Both the position numbers and the translations under genes were made by a program. Below, piece by piece: positions 45,630-54,764 of a stretch of 64,000 bases of DNA. How positions within the stretch are numbered: the stretch's first letter is position 1; each line of letters starts with the position of its first letter. The stretch is taken from assembly GCA_900320515.1 (NCBI GenBank), contig ONSJ01000004.1:1-64000 (forward strand), written 5' to 3'. The notes beneath the pieces were generated by a model. It saw only the letters and a list, made by a program, of their open reading frames with translations, ran no database searches and was not told where the DNA came from. Origin of the DNA: an uncultured Methanobrevibacter sp. (GTDB taxonomy: Archaea > Methanobacteriota > Methanobacteria > Methanobacteriales > Methanobacteriaceae).

Positions 45630-46835
45630 ATGTTTATCATTGTAGGAACTGGTGCGGGAGGAGCAATTCTGGCAAAAGAGTTGGCGGAAAATAACCTGCC
45701 CGTAACCATTTTGGAAAAAGGACCGTATATAAAATCAAAGGATGCATTTGAATATTATGACAAATACAATGACTCAGTAGACCTGTTGACTACCACATGC
45801 ATTGGCGGTGCAACAATCGTTTCAATGTCAAACATGGTAAGGGCACTTGATGAGGAGCTTTTGGACTTTGATGTGGATTTAACTGAAGCATATGAATATG
45901 TTGATGGCCTTGTTGGGGTTCATGAGCTCGATGACTCTCATATCGGCAAGGGAACTCAAGCATTTTTAGACGCTGGTCGTGAACTAGGTCTTAAAACAGT
46001 CAAAATGCCAAAGGCAATCCGGGAAGAGGATTGCATTCAGTGTGGAAAATGTGCATTTGGTTGTCCTGCAGATGCCAAATGGTCCGGAAAGGATTTCGTT
46101 GATGATGCAGTTGAAGCCGGCGCTACACTGATAACTGAAGCTGAAGTAACTGAGCTGATTATTGAGGACAATTCCATTAAAGGTGTCAAATACCTCAAGG
46201 ATGATAATGAAGAGAATCTTCTCGGTGATTATGTGGTGCTTTCTGCAGGTGCAATATCCTCTGCACTGATTTTGAGAAGGGCTGGAATCGATGCTGGCCG
46301 TGAAATATTCTTTGATCCGTTTGTCAGCGTCGGAGGATATCTTAAGGATATAAACTTTAACACTGAAGTCCAGATGGCTGGACTTGTTATCGGTGAAAAT
46401 TTCGTTCTGTCCCCTCATTTTTCATCATTCATCCGTGCAAACATTCCAGATGATTCAGTAACTGATAAGGATATACTAAGCATCATGGTCAAAACGGCTG
46501 ATGAGTGCAAGGGATATATCGACGATGACGGTGAGGTCTACAAGACAAATACCATTCAGGACATAAGATATCTGGCTGAAGGTGTTGCAACAGCAGGTTT
46601 TATTTTAGAAAAAGCAGGTGTCGACCCGAATACAATAGGTTCAACAGTCTATAGAGGAGCACACCCTGGAGGAACCGCAAAAATTGGTGAAATAGTTGAC
46701 AGCAATCTTGAAACTGAAATTTCCAATCTATTCGTTTGTGATGCAAGTGTATTGCCTATATCTCCTGGAAAACCTCCAATATTGACAATACTTGCATTAT
46801 CCAAAAGATTGGCGGATTATCTAAAAAATAAATAG
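45630..46835 (+). CDS. GMC-type FAD oxidoreductase with an inserted 4Fe-4S motif
   Basis: Protein of 401 residues from ATG 45630, fixed by GGTGAT. The N-terminal FAD fold (IIVGTGAGGAILAKELAEN) and the C-terminal GMC signature (YRGAHPGGTAKIGEIVDSNLETEISNLFVCDASVLPISPGKPPILTILALSKRLADYL) are clear. Between them, about 130-145, lies CIQCGKCAFGCP, a complete Cx2Cx2Cx3CP ferredoxin-type cluster motif, which classical GMC enzymes lack. The enzyme may pass electrons from an alcohol or 2-hydroxyacid to an Fe-S carrier. It is slightly shorter than usual GMC enzymes. Substrate unknown. Confidence 0.85.
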   Translation: MFIIVGTGAGGAILAKELAENNLPVTILEKGPYIKSKDAFEYYDKYNDSVDLLTTTCIGGATIVSMSNMVRALDEELLDFDVDLTEAYEYVDGLVGVHELDDSHIGKGTQAFLDAGRELGLKTVKMPKAIREEDCIQCGKCAFGCPADAKWSGKDFVDDAVEAGATLITEAEVTELIIEDNSIKGVKYLKDDNEENLLGDYVVLSAGAISSALILRRAGIDAGREIFFDPFVSVGGYLKDINFNTEVQMAGLVIGENFVLSPHFSSFIRANIPDDSVTDKDILSIMVKTADECKGYIDDDGEVYKTNTIQDIRYLAEGVATAGFILEKAGVDPNTIGSTVYRGAHPGGTAKIGEIVDSNLETEISNLFVCDASVLPISPGKPPILTILALSKRLADYLKNK

Positions 46836-46839
46836 AAGA

Positions 46840-47310
46840 TTATTCGAATTGCTTTTCGATATCTTCTGTTTTTATTAATTTTTCACAGTAATGGCATCTG
46901 ACCACTGGAGGATACTCTCTAACGACATTGAAGAGAGGTGTTATCGGTTCATTTTCAAAATTTGTAATGCACTTTGGATTTGTGCATTTAATTATTGAAC
47001 TAATCTTTTTTGGAAGGACAATTTTATCTTTTTTTATGGGTTTGAAATCCCTGATAATATTGATTGTAGCTTTTGGAGCAATTAGAGCAATTTGATTAAG
47101 CTCGCTGTGGTCAAGTTCCCTGTTTTCGATTTTTACAATGTCTTTTCTTTCAATTTCGCCTGAAGATACATTCATGGCCACTGTGACATTACTTGTTTCA
47201 TCATCGGGAAGGTTCAAAATCTTTAGGATGTGCAATGCTTTGTTGGCAGTAATATGGTCTATTACAGTACCATTTTCAATAGCTCTAATTTTTAGTTCTG
47301 ATTTTGTCAT
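46840..47310 (-). CDS. pyrI: Aspartate carbamoyltransferase regulatory subunit
   Basis: Regulatory partner of PyrB in pyrimidine synthesis, binding CTP/ATP. It has 156 residues. N-terminal allosteric domain: [25 protein letters not shown]-terminal zinc site with four cysteines: CTNPKC...CHYCEK (about 110-140), which contacts the catalytic chain. The start ATG has AGGTG upstream. pyrB is not in the window. It is the last gene of the leftward hisA / ribL / argC / flavodoxin / pyrI cluster. Confidence 0.95.
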   Translation of the reverse strand: MTKSELKIRAIENGTVIDHITANKALHILKILNLPDDETSNVTVAMNVSSGEIERKDIVKIENRELDHSELNQIALIAPKATINIIRDFKPIKKDKIVLPKKISSIIKCTNPKCITNFENEPITPLFNVVREYPPVVRCHYCEKLIKTEDIEKQFE

Positions 47311-47318
47311 AGTAACAC

Positions 47319-47807
47319 CTAATACATTTTCAAATCTTTCATTTCAATTATTGCTTCAGTATCTCTAACTAATTTTTCGGGACTTTTGTTTTTAGTCGCA
47401 ATTGTAAAGCTCTCAATGACTCTGGCTCCACGTAATTTAACTTTCTCTTCAAGTCTGCCGATGTTGGATTCGCCACGGTTGGCATCCATTGTAGCAAACA
47501 GTATAACATCTTTTGCTCTAAGGTCGCATCTGTCAATAATTGTTAATATTGCAGGAGTGGGATTTCCGTTCCAGGTAGGGGTTCCAAAGTATACTGTATC
47601 ATAGCCTTTCAAATCTACTTTGGCAGGGACAATGTCGGTTTTTGTTTCTCTGAATGCGCTGATTGATGCAAATAATCTGTTTTTGAGTCCATCACGATTT
47701 TTTAAATCATGAATTCTTGCCAAATCGGCATTCAAGTTTTTAGCTAGTGTTTTTGCAACTAAATCGGTTGTTCCTCCATTAGAATAATACACAATTATTC
47801 TTTTCAT
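47319..47807 (-). CDS. Flavodoxin-like protein
   Basis: FMN-binding electron carrier of 162 residues. The N-terminal phosphate loop is [19 protein letters not shown] (S/T-rich after the first strand), the 60s loop [16 protein letters not shown] and the 90s region [14 protein letters not shown]. The C-terminus is shorter than in long-chain flavodoxins. Its electron partner is unknown. Gap of 8 bp to pyrI and 23 bp from argC. Confidence 0.88.
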   Translation of the reverse strand: MKRIIVYYSNGGTTDLVAKTLAKNLNADLARIHDLKNRDGLKNRLFASISAFRETKTDIVPAKVDLKGYDTVYFGTPTWNGNPTPAILTIIDRCDLRAKDVILFATMDANRGESNIGRLEEKVKLRGARVIESFTIATKNKSPEKLVRDTEAIIEMKDLKMY

Positions 47808-47830
47808 GTTTTTTCCCTCTTTGTATGATT

Positions 47831-48853
47831 TTAAGGATGAAGACCCAAGTGTCTTAGGCCTAAGGTTTCATCAATTCCCAAAATAATGTTCATATTTTGT
47901 ATTGCCTGGCCTGATGCACCTTTGACAAGGTTATCAATGGCAGATAACATTACAAGTCTTCCGGTATCATCAATCTCAAATCCTCCAATATGGACAAAGT
48001 TGGATCCGCGAACTGAACTCAAATGAGGAATTTCGCCTTCATCCATGAGTTTAATGAAGAATTCTTCGCCATATTCCTTTTCGTATAATTTTCTGATTTC
48101 ATCAGGAGTGATGTCTAAATTCTCATCAGTCAAAAAGCTGTGGCTTGTGGTTTGGATTCCACGGTTGACCGGCACCAGATGAGGTGTAAATGAAACTTTG
48201 ACATCTTCAAATCCATGCAGTTCCTGTTGGATTTCAGACATATGCCTGTGTGAAGAAATTTTATATGGATTTACATTGTCTGCGATATTAGGATAGTGTG
48301 TAGTTGCTGACGGGTTAACGCCTGCTCCACTGACTCCTGTTTTTGAATCAATAATGATTCGATCTACCAGGTCATTTTTAACCAATGGATAGGATGATAG
48401 GATTGCACCGGTTGGGAAGCATCCTGGGTTTGCAACAAGGTTTGCCTTTTTAATTTCCTCCCTGTACAATTCAGGAAGCCCAAAGGCACCCTTATTTTCC
48501 TTATCGGTATGTTCCATGCCGTACCATTTTTCATAAACTGCAGTGTCACGATATCTGTAGTCTCCACTCAAATCAACTACTTTTGCACCGGTTTCCAGGA
48601 TTTCAGGCACAATTTTCATTGATGCACCATGAGGGGTGGCGGTAAATACGACATCCGCATCTAATTCAGACGGACTTTTATTTTTGAATACAAGTCCTGA
48701 ATCTCTAACGTGGGGGTGGATTTTATGTGCAGGAGTTCCATCGTACTGTCTGGAGGTGATGTCTGTAATTTCCACTTCCGGATGGTTTGAAAGCATTCTT
48801 AAAAGTTCTCCGCCAGTATATCCACTTGCTCCAATAATTGCTACTTTAAACAT
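47831..48853 (-). CDS. argC: N-acetyl-gamma-glutamyl-phosphate reductase
   Basis: NADPH-dependent reductase of arginine/ornithine synthesis. It has 340 residues. Marks: NADP site [18 protein letters not shown], catalytic cysteine [12 protein letters not shown] (near 148), [13 protein letters not shown], and [17 protein letters not shown]. The start has GGAGATAATAAAATG. It feeds arginine to the arginine decarboxylase and ornithine to the cyclodeaminase-like enzyme elsewhere in this window. Confidence 0.96.
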   Translation of the reverse strand: MFKVAIIGASGYTGGELLRMLSNHPEVEITDITSRQYDGTPAHKIHPHVRDSGLVFKNKSPSELDADVVFTATPHGASMKIVPEILETGAKVVDLSGDYRYRDTAVYEKWYGMEHTDKENKGAFGLPELYREEIKKANLVANPGCFPTGAILSSYPLVKNDLVDRIIIDSKTGVSGAGVNPSATTHYPNIADNVNPYKISSHRHMSEIQQELHGFEDVKVSFTPHLVPVNRGIQTTSHSFLTDENLDITPDEIRKLYEKEYGEEFFIKLMDEGEIPHLSSVRGSNFVHIGGFEIDDTGRLVMLSAIDNLVKGASGQAIQNMNIILGIDETLGLRHLGLHP

Positions 48854-48865
48854 TTTATTATCTCC

Positions 48866-49327
48866 TTAATCTTCACAATGATCTAGAATTTTTCCTTCGA
48901 AATCAGTATTTTCAATTTTTCTAATGATTTTGCAGCTGCTGTCAAGTTCACAGTCACGATATTTTTCAATACGCACTGCTTTCGCTTTAAATCCCCTTTT
49001 GTCAAGGGCCTCTTGCAGTTTTCCAACATCGTGGTTTTGGTCAGCTCCAACGGTAATGATGTCGGGGTCAATTTCCCTTACGATTTTGAAAACATCGCCA
49101 TTCGCATCACCTAAATAAGCATCAGTTACGGGTTTTAACATTTTAATTAATTCCAGGCGTTGGTCCTCTCCAACGATAGGCACTCTTTTTCTTCTTTCAA
49201 CTGTTGCATCTCTTGCTACAACAACATAAAGTTCAGCATCTTCTCCACCAAGTTTTCTGGACTCTTCCAAGTAAACTCCGTGTCCAGGGTGGAGTATGTC
49301 AAATGTTCCGGTCGCCATTACTTTCAT
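48866..49327 (-). CDS. ribL: Archaeal FAD synthase (cytidylyltransferase-like)
   Basis: Adenylyltransferase making FAD from FMN. It has 153 residues. The nucleotidyltransferase motif GTFDILHPGHGVYLEESRKLG (HxGH) is at the N-terminus, with VVVARDATVERRKR, and the archaeal RibL-type C-terminus with several cysteines (CELDSSCKIIR) follows. Distinct from bacterial RibF, and much shorter. It lies between hisA and argC with 4 and 12 bp gaps, and next to a flavodoxin that needs FMN. Confidence 0.92.
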   Translation of the reverse strand: MKVMATGTFDILHPGHGVYLEESRKLGGEDAELYVVVARDATVERRKRVPIVGEDQRLELIKMLKPVTDAYLGDANGDVFKIVREIDPDIITVGADQNHDVGKLQEALDKRGFKAKAVRIEKYRDCELDSSCKIIRKIENTDFEGKILDHCED

Positions 49328-49331
49328 TCAA

Positions 49332-50069
49332 TTACCTCTTTTGATATTTTAAAGCTTCAGTCAAATCAATTTTATCAGTATAAAGTGCAGAACCGATTAC
49401 AACTCCTTCCACACCGCTTTTATTTAGTTTTTTAATGTCATCTATTGTTGTTATTCCTCCGGAATAAACAATAGGCAAATCTACAGATTTTTTTAACTCT
49501 TCTACAGGTTCTGTGTAAAATCCGCCCAAAAGCCCTTCGACGTCAACGTTTGTAAACAGAATGCTTCCGGCACCATGCTCCTTGAACTCCTGTGAAATTT
49601 CACTTGGGCTTTTGTCAATTTTTTCCTGCCATCCCTTAATGACTACCCTGTTGTCTTTGCTGTCAAGTGATATCATTATTCTGTCTGAACCGTATTCGTT
49701 TGACAGTTCGGCGATTGTTTCAGGTTGTTGAATTCCCATTGTTCCGATAATTATCCTTTCAATATCAAGGTCTAACAATTGGCGGGCATATTCTGTGCTT
49801 CTTATTCCTCCGCCAAGCTGTATTGGGACACTGACTTCCTTTAGGATTTTTTTAATGATGTCAAAGCTGGCCACTCCATTTATTGTGCCGTCCAAATCAA
49901 TGACATGGATATTTTTAGCTCCCAAATCTTCCCAATGTTTTGCAACAAGTTCAGGATTGTCTATTTCAACCATTTCACTTCCAGGTTCGCCTTGGACAAG
50001 TTGGACACATTTTCCATTCTTTATGTCCACTGCAGGCATTATTAACATTTCATGTTCATTAAATGACAT
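49332..50069 (-). CDS. hisA: Phosphoribosylformimino-AICAR-P isomerase
   Basis: Histidine biosynthesis, TIM-barrel Amadori isomerase of 245 residues. Marks: MPAVDIKNGKCVQLVQGEPGS (catalytic Asp), NIHVIDLDGTINGVASF, PIQLGGGIRS, IIGTMGIQQP, and IVYSGGITTIDDIKKL with the second phosphate-binding GG. It is the first gene of the cluster that continues to pyrI. Other his genes are not in the window. Confidence 0.96.
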   Translation of the reverse strand: MSFNEHEMLIMPAVDIKNGKCVQLVQGEPGSEMVEIDNPELVAKHWEDLGAKNIHVIDLDGTINGVASFDIIKKILKEVSVPIQLGGGIRSTEYARQLLDLDIERIIIGTMGIQQPETIAELSNEYGSDRIMISLDSKDNRVVIKGWQEKIDKSPSEISQEFKEHGAGSILFTNVDVEGLLGGFYTEPVEELKKSVDLPIVYSGGITTIDDIKKLNKSGVEGVVIGSALYTDKIDLTEALKYQKR

Positions 50070-50200
50070 TTGGATTTTTCCTGTAATATTTTATTATAAT
50101 TAAAGTTTTAGTTTTGAAATCTTTTATAATTATTGTTTTTTTCATTTTTTGCATTTCAATTTGAATACTTTATTAAAGATTAGTAATATAATTAATAGTA

Positions 50201-50905
50201 ATGAGTAAAATTATTGAATTCAAAAATGTTGATAAAATTTACAAAACCGGAGACCACGTTCTAAAGGCTATGGATAATGTAAACTTCACAATTGATGAGG
50301 GGGAATTTGTGGTAATTCTTGGTCCGTCAGGAGCAGGCAAATCAACTCTTTTAAACCTTTTGGGAGGTCTTGACACTGTTACTTCGGGCCAGATTATCGT
50401 CAATAACCATCATGTGGAGGAATTCAATGATGATGAACTTACCGGTTATCGGGCAGAGAATGTAGGATTCATATTTCAGTTTTATAACCTGATTCCAAAC
50501 CTAACCGCTCTTGAAAATGTTGAGCTTATGAGGGACATTGTTGATGTGGATATTAATGGACTGGAAGTCCTGGACTCTGTTGGACTCAAAAATCATGCAA
50601 ATCAGTTTCCAGCACAATTGTCTGGTGGAGAACAGCAAAGGGTATCTATTGCAAGAGCAGTTGCCAAACAGCCTACAATGCTTTTATGTGATGAGCCGAC
50701 AGGTGCATTGGACTCTAATACAGGTGTCCTAATTCTGAACCTGCTTCAGCATATGAGCAATGACAAGGGAACTACGGTTATCATTGTAACTCACAATGCA
50801 ATTTTGGCCGAAGCGGCTGATAAGGTCATTAGGATTAAAAATGGTCAAATAGAAAGTATTGTTGTTAATGAAAATCCTAAGAATGTTGCTGATTTGGAAT
50901 GGTGA
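50201..50905 (+). CDS. ABC transporter ATP-binding protein, LolD/MacB type
   Basis: ATPase subunit of 234 residues. Walker [10 protein letters not shown] (about 39-47), Q-loop [11 protein letters not shown], signature LSGGEQQR, Walker [13 protein letters not shown], His switch VTHN. The [17 protein letters not shown] stretch is typical of LolD/FtsE-like ATPases that work with FtsX-type permeases. The permease follows 137 bp downstream. A short hairpin plus T run (50979-50997) lies between the two genes. Confidence 0.95.
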   Translation: MSKIIEFKNVDKIYKTGDHVLKAMDNVNFTIDEGEFVVILGPSGAGKSTLLNLLGGLDTVTSGQIIVNNHHVEEFNDDELTGYRAENVGFIFQFYNLIPNLTALENVELMRDIVDVDINGLEVLDSVGLKNHANQFPAQLSGGEQQRVSIARAVAKQPTMLLCDEPTGALDSNTGVLILNLLQHMSNDKGTTVIIVTHNAILAEAADKVIRIKNGQIESIVVNENPKNVADLEW

Positions 50906-51042
50906 TGTTTTTAGGTACGCACCGAATGATGACGTGTCTGTGATATTCGATTCGTTCGACTTGAAAATTTAGGAATTGTTTGAATGTTCAAATTTTTCTA
51001 TCATCACTAAATTTAAATCTTATTTTTTTCATAGTATATACC

Positions 51043-53298
51043 ATGTCTTTATTTAAAAAAATGCTAAGGGATATAAAAATTAACAAGGCGCAATTTATTG
51101 CTATATTCCTAATGGCATTTATAGGCATTTTTGCATATACTGGGATTTATGCAGAGTATTATGGATTAGTGCAGACTTCCGATGGGTTCTACACGGATAC
51201 GAACATGGCTGATGCATGGGTTTACAACACTGATTTTGATGATGCCTCAGTGGATAAGGTCAATGAATTTACAACCCAATCGGACAGGCAGGAGGTGGTT
51301 GAATCACAGGCAAAGCTTGAAAACAAACCGGATGTCACGCTGCACTTTATAGAAAAGGGAACGATTTCTAAATTTTACACAACAGAAGGTGAAGACTTTA
51401 ACCCCGATGATACTTCCGGTGTTTGGTTGGATGCTCGTTTTGCAGATGCCCGTAATTTAAAAGTTGGAGATAAGATAAGCTTTGAATTTGACAATCAAAC
51501 AGTCAAAAAAGAAATTAAGGGACTGGGCTATTCACCGGAATATATCTATGAAGTGTCTCCAAATTCCTTAACTCCTGATTTTAAAGAAATGGGCTTTGCA
51601 TACCTGTCCGCTAAATCATACCCTCATGATTTGAAATACAATACCCTGCTTGTTAAATACGACTCATCTTATGATGATTTTATGGATAAAATCTCTTCAA
51701 TTGATTATCTTTCGGTCACTAAAAAAGAGGATCATTTAAGTGTATCCAAATTCTCTGATGAAATGGCACAGCATAAGATGATTGGGAATGTTTTTCCGAT
51801 TGTATTTATTTTAGTCACTTTTCTAACTCTTTTAACCACAATGTCAAGAATCGTGACTCATCAGCGTTCTCAAATTGGAATCCTTAAGGCGGTAGGATTT
51901 AAGGATAAGGTAATCATCATGCATTATCTTGCTTATGCTTTCTTTCCGGTTCTTGCCGGGTCAATCATTGGATTGATTACGGGGCCAATGATAATTCCAC
52001 AAATGTTTTATCCGTCAATGATGAGAAGCTACAGCATGCCTAGCTGGCATCCGGGTTTTGACATGAGTTTCATCTACATTGCAGTGCTGATGGTTGCATT
52101 ATCAGTGTTAGTTACCTATTTTTCATGTAGGATAATCTCAAGGGAAAATCCTGCAGATACGTTACGGCCAAAAGCGCCCAATACCTCTTCAAAAACCCAT
52201 ATCGAAAAATCAAGGATCTGGAACCGGTTAAGCTTTAATCTCAGATGGAATTTGAGGGATGCAAGTAGAAACAACTTTAGGGCATTGATGGTAATAATTG
52301 GAGTGATGGGTTGTGTAGCGCTGCTGATTGCGGCATTTGGAATGAATGACAGCATGCATGAGCTGAAATCATGGGAATATGATGATATCACTCATTATGA
52401 GTCAAAATTACTGCTTTCAAAAGAGGCCAATCCGATGGAGCTTTATTATATTTTAAATGAAACAAACGGCAGCTTTATAATGCAGCAATCAATTGAAATG
52501 AAGGCCAATGATGTTGAAGACACGGTATCGCTTTTGGTATCAAATAACACGGATTTGATATCATACACGGACAGCAATCGAAATTCAATTGAAATAGAGG
52601 AAGGGGATGTTTCCATTTCCACTAAACTGGCGGAAAAGTTTAATCTGACAATTGGAGATAAAATCAGATGGCATATTGTCGGTGAGGATAAGTGGGTTGC
52701 ATCAAAGATTGGCCAGGTGCATGCAGAGCCAATCTCACAGGGGCTGATAATGTCTCCGGACACTTTAGAGGATCAGGGATTGAATTTCACTCCTACAAAT
52801 ATCATCACTGATGAGAAATTTGGTGAAAACTTTGATTCAATAAAATCAACCACCAGCACGGAAAAGATGAAAAAGAGTTGGGACCAAATGACTTCGGCAG
52901 TAATGATGATGGTTTCCGTGGTGACATTTGTAGCAGTGGCATTGGCAATTCTAGTTATATATAATCTTGAAATTTTATCATTCACTGAAATGAAGAGGGA
53001 AATTGCTACATTGAAGGTTTTAGGATTTAAGACAAAGATATTGCGGAAGTTATTGCTGACTCAAAACGTTTTTTTCACCGCAATAGGTTTTATTTTGGGA
53101 ATTCCGTTGGGATTCTACTTCATGACCCTGATGATGAATGCTGCCGGCGATTCCATTTATTATGTTCCTACATTGACATGGGGTAACATATTGCTGTCTG
53201 CCGTCATAACATTCACAATTTCAATTGGCGTCAACTTACTGTTTTCTGATAAAATAAACGATTTGAATATGGTTGAAGCACTTAAAGATGTTGAGTAG
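51043..53298 (+). CDS. ABC transporter permease, FtsX/MacB family
   Basis: Large permease of 751 residues from ATG 51043 (MSLFKKMLRDIKINKAQF). The frame is open further upstream but that part has no ribosome binding site. It has one N-terminal helix, a large extracytoplasmic domain (about 45-245), three helices (about 255-365), a fourth helix with a second outer domain, and three C-terminal helices, the two-FtsX layout. FtsX motifs are MSRIVTHQRSQIGILKAVGFK and MKREIATLKVLGFKTKILRKLL. With the ATPase it may act as an exporter or mechanotransmission system. Substrate unknown. Confidence 0.9.
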   Translation: MSLFKKMLRDIKINKAQFIAIFLMAFIGIFAYTGIYAEYYGLVQTSDGFYTDTNMADAWVYNTDFDDASVDKVNEFTTQSDRQEVVESQAKLENKPDVTLHFIEKGTISKFYTTEGEDFNPDDTSGVWLDARFADARNLKVGDKISFEFDNQTVKKEIKGLGYSPEYIYEVSPNSLTPDFKEMGFAYLSAKSYPHDLKYNTLLVKYDSSYDDFMDKISSIDYLSVTKKEDHLSVSKFSDEMAQHKMIGNVFPIVFILVTFLTLLTTMSRIVTHQRSQIGILKAVGFKDKVIIMHYLAYAFFPVLAGSIIGLITGPMIIPQMFYPSMMRSYSMPSWHPGFDMSFIYIAVLMVALSVLVTYFSCRIISRENPADTLRPKAPNTSSKTHIEKSRIWNRLSFNLRWNLRDASRNNFRALMVIIGVMGCVALLIAAFGMNDSMHELKSWEYDDITHYESKLLLSKEANPMELYYILNETNGSFIMQQSIEMKANDVEDTVSLLVSNNTDLISYTDSNRNSIEIEEGDVSISTKLAEKFNLTIGDKIRWHIVGEDKWVASKIGQVHAEPISQGLIMSPDTLEDQGLNFTPTNIITDEKFGENFDSIKSTTSTEKMKKSWDQMTSAVMMMVSVVTFVAVALAILVIYNLEILSFTEMKREIATLKVLGFKTKILRKLLLTQNVFFTAIGFILGIPLGFYFMTLMMNAAGDSIYYVPTLTWGNILLSAVITFTISIGVNLLFSDKINDLNMVEALKDVE

Positions 53299-53318
53299 TG
53301 TTAATTATGGTGTATTAA

Positions 53319-53933
53319 TCAGTTTTTAAGAGAATAAATGATTGACCTTATGATTGATATCAAACAGCAGATGCTGATTGCAAGGGGATATCCTAAAAAT
53401 GCAATTACCAAACCGATAATGAAAAGTATGAATGGAACAACTAATGCATTTTTTACAGCTAAAGCTTCTAATAGATATTCTTGGTCGGGATTAATTTCCA
53501 GCAAGGATTTTGCCATCCAAAATAATATGATATTGACTATAATGAAATCTAATCCGTATAATACTTCGGCAAGTAAAGAAAAAGGATTATTTGCAACAAA
53601 TGTGGTTAAATAAGGAAGTAATGAAATAATCAATAGCAAAAGGATATTTTGCCAAATGATTTTTGCGTTGATCCTTTCAACATGATTGTAAATTATATGA
53701 TGATACTGCCATAGGTTGGTGCAAACTAAAAAACTTATCAGATATGCAAAATATGAGGTTTTAAGTGCTAAAATTGATTGAATTGATGCAGTGGCGGGTT
53801 GCGGCAATTCCAAAACCAAAACTGTTACAATAATTGCGATAATTGCATCATAAAAGGCTTCCAATCTGTTTGTTGACATGTAATTTTCATTCATAGCTAT
53901 CATTTTCCGCATATAATTCAAAATTAAAATCAA
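53319..53933 (-). CDS. TMEM175-like membrane protein (second copy)
   Basis: Membrane protein of 204 residues or fewer. The TMEM175/DUF1211 signature is NRLEAFYDAIIAIIVTVLVLELPQP in helix 1, followed by about five more helices. Several starts are possible: TTG 53933, or ATG at 53912, 53903 or 53894. None has a clear ribosome binding site; 53894 (MNENYMSTNRLEAF) would give the usual short N-terminus. It is a smaller paralogue of the gene at 35.3-36.1 kb and lacks its long acidic N-terminus. Convergent with the FtsX permease. Confidence 0.78.
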   Translation of the reverse strand: MILILNYMRKMIAMNENYMSTNRLEAFYDAIIAIIVTVLVLELPQPATASIQSILALKTSYFAYLISFLVCTNLWQYHHIIYNHVERINAKIIWQNILLLLIISLLPYLTTFVANNPFSLLAEVLYGLDFIIVNIILFWMAKSLLEINPDQEYLLEALAVKNALVVPFILFIIGLVIAFLGYPLAISICCLISIIRSIIYSLKN

Positions 53934-54082
53934 TTAAATTCTTTCTTGAAATTCCTATTTATTTTTTTTTGAATTTTCTAGGAGCCTATTCGATAGGTTG
54001 TAATGGTTTGAGAATTGAATAATTTATGTCATGTAGAAATCCTTTTATTTTTTAAGGGACAAAATCTAATTTAGATGATTTT

Positions 54083-54631
54083 ATGAATGATTCAATGAAT
54101 ATGTATGATGATTTTTCAAATGTTGTTTCAAACGAGGAAAGCATCTCAACAGAATCCGTTTTAGATGTATTGAAGGAATATGCGGGAACCATTTCAGTAT
54201 TTGATTTGATGGCAGTCAATGCAGAAATGATTGAGGAAAGCAAATATGTGCAGGACAGCTATAAACACAAAAGTCATGAAGTCTATGCCAAATACTTTTT
54301 AGGTCGCATCAAGGATGTTCACAGCGACGATAACAAGTATGAACATGACATTGATAAAGAGGAGTTTATTGATGCCATATCCACCTTAAAGTCATATCAT
54401 ATTAATGAATCAGTCACTTCAAAGACCAAATTCCCGTTAATCTATGGGATAATTTCAATTTACACCACTTTTATTCTGGAGGAACCCATCCATCCGGTGG
54501 GCACACCGTTTCCAGGTTCCCTATATGTTGAAGAGAAGGACGGCAAATTCTACTGTCCGGTCAAGGATGCCAATCTCGAATCTCCGAATGCGGTTTGCAA
54601 GATGTGCCTTGCTGAGCAACTGGAATTTTAA
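54083..54631 (+). CDS. DUF2115 (UPF0305) family protein
   Basis: Protein of 182 residues from a methanogen family of unknown function. The helical N-terminal part contains LKEYAGTISVFDLMAVNAEMIEE, and the C-terminus has the diagnostic HPVGTPFPGSLYVEEKDGKFYCPVKDANLESPNAVCKMCLAEQLEF, with three cysteines (YC, VC, MC) that could bind a metal. There is no membrane segment. The role of this family is unknown to me. Stand-alone gene. Confidence 0.8.
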   Translation: MNDSMNMYDDFSNVVSNEESISTESVLDVLKEYAGTISVFDLMAVNAEMIEESKYVQDSYKHKSHEVYAKYFLGRIKDVHSDDNKYEHDIDKEEFIDAISTLKSYHINESVTSKTKFPLIYGIISIYTTFILEEPIHPVGTPFPGSLYVEEKDGKFYCPVKDANLESPNAVCKMCLAEQLEF

Positions 54632-54764
54632 CATTTCGAACCAACATTTATATTTTGCTAATTTTTGTAAATATTATTCAACATTTTTTTTGTTTATGGC
54701 AATAAATATATATGCTTTTAATATAAACCTATTATTGACTAAAAGTTAGCGAGATGATACTTTT

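Noticed and set aside
50906-50970. A protein-like frame (about 29 residues, ending DSFDLKI) after the ABC ATPase stop
   Set aside because: It is short, starts inside the ATPase gene without a ribosome binding site and resembles no known tail; it may be chance or a remnant.
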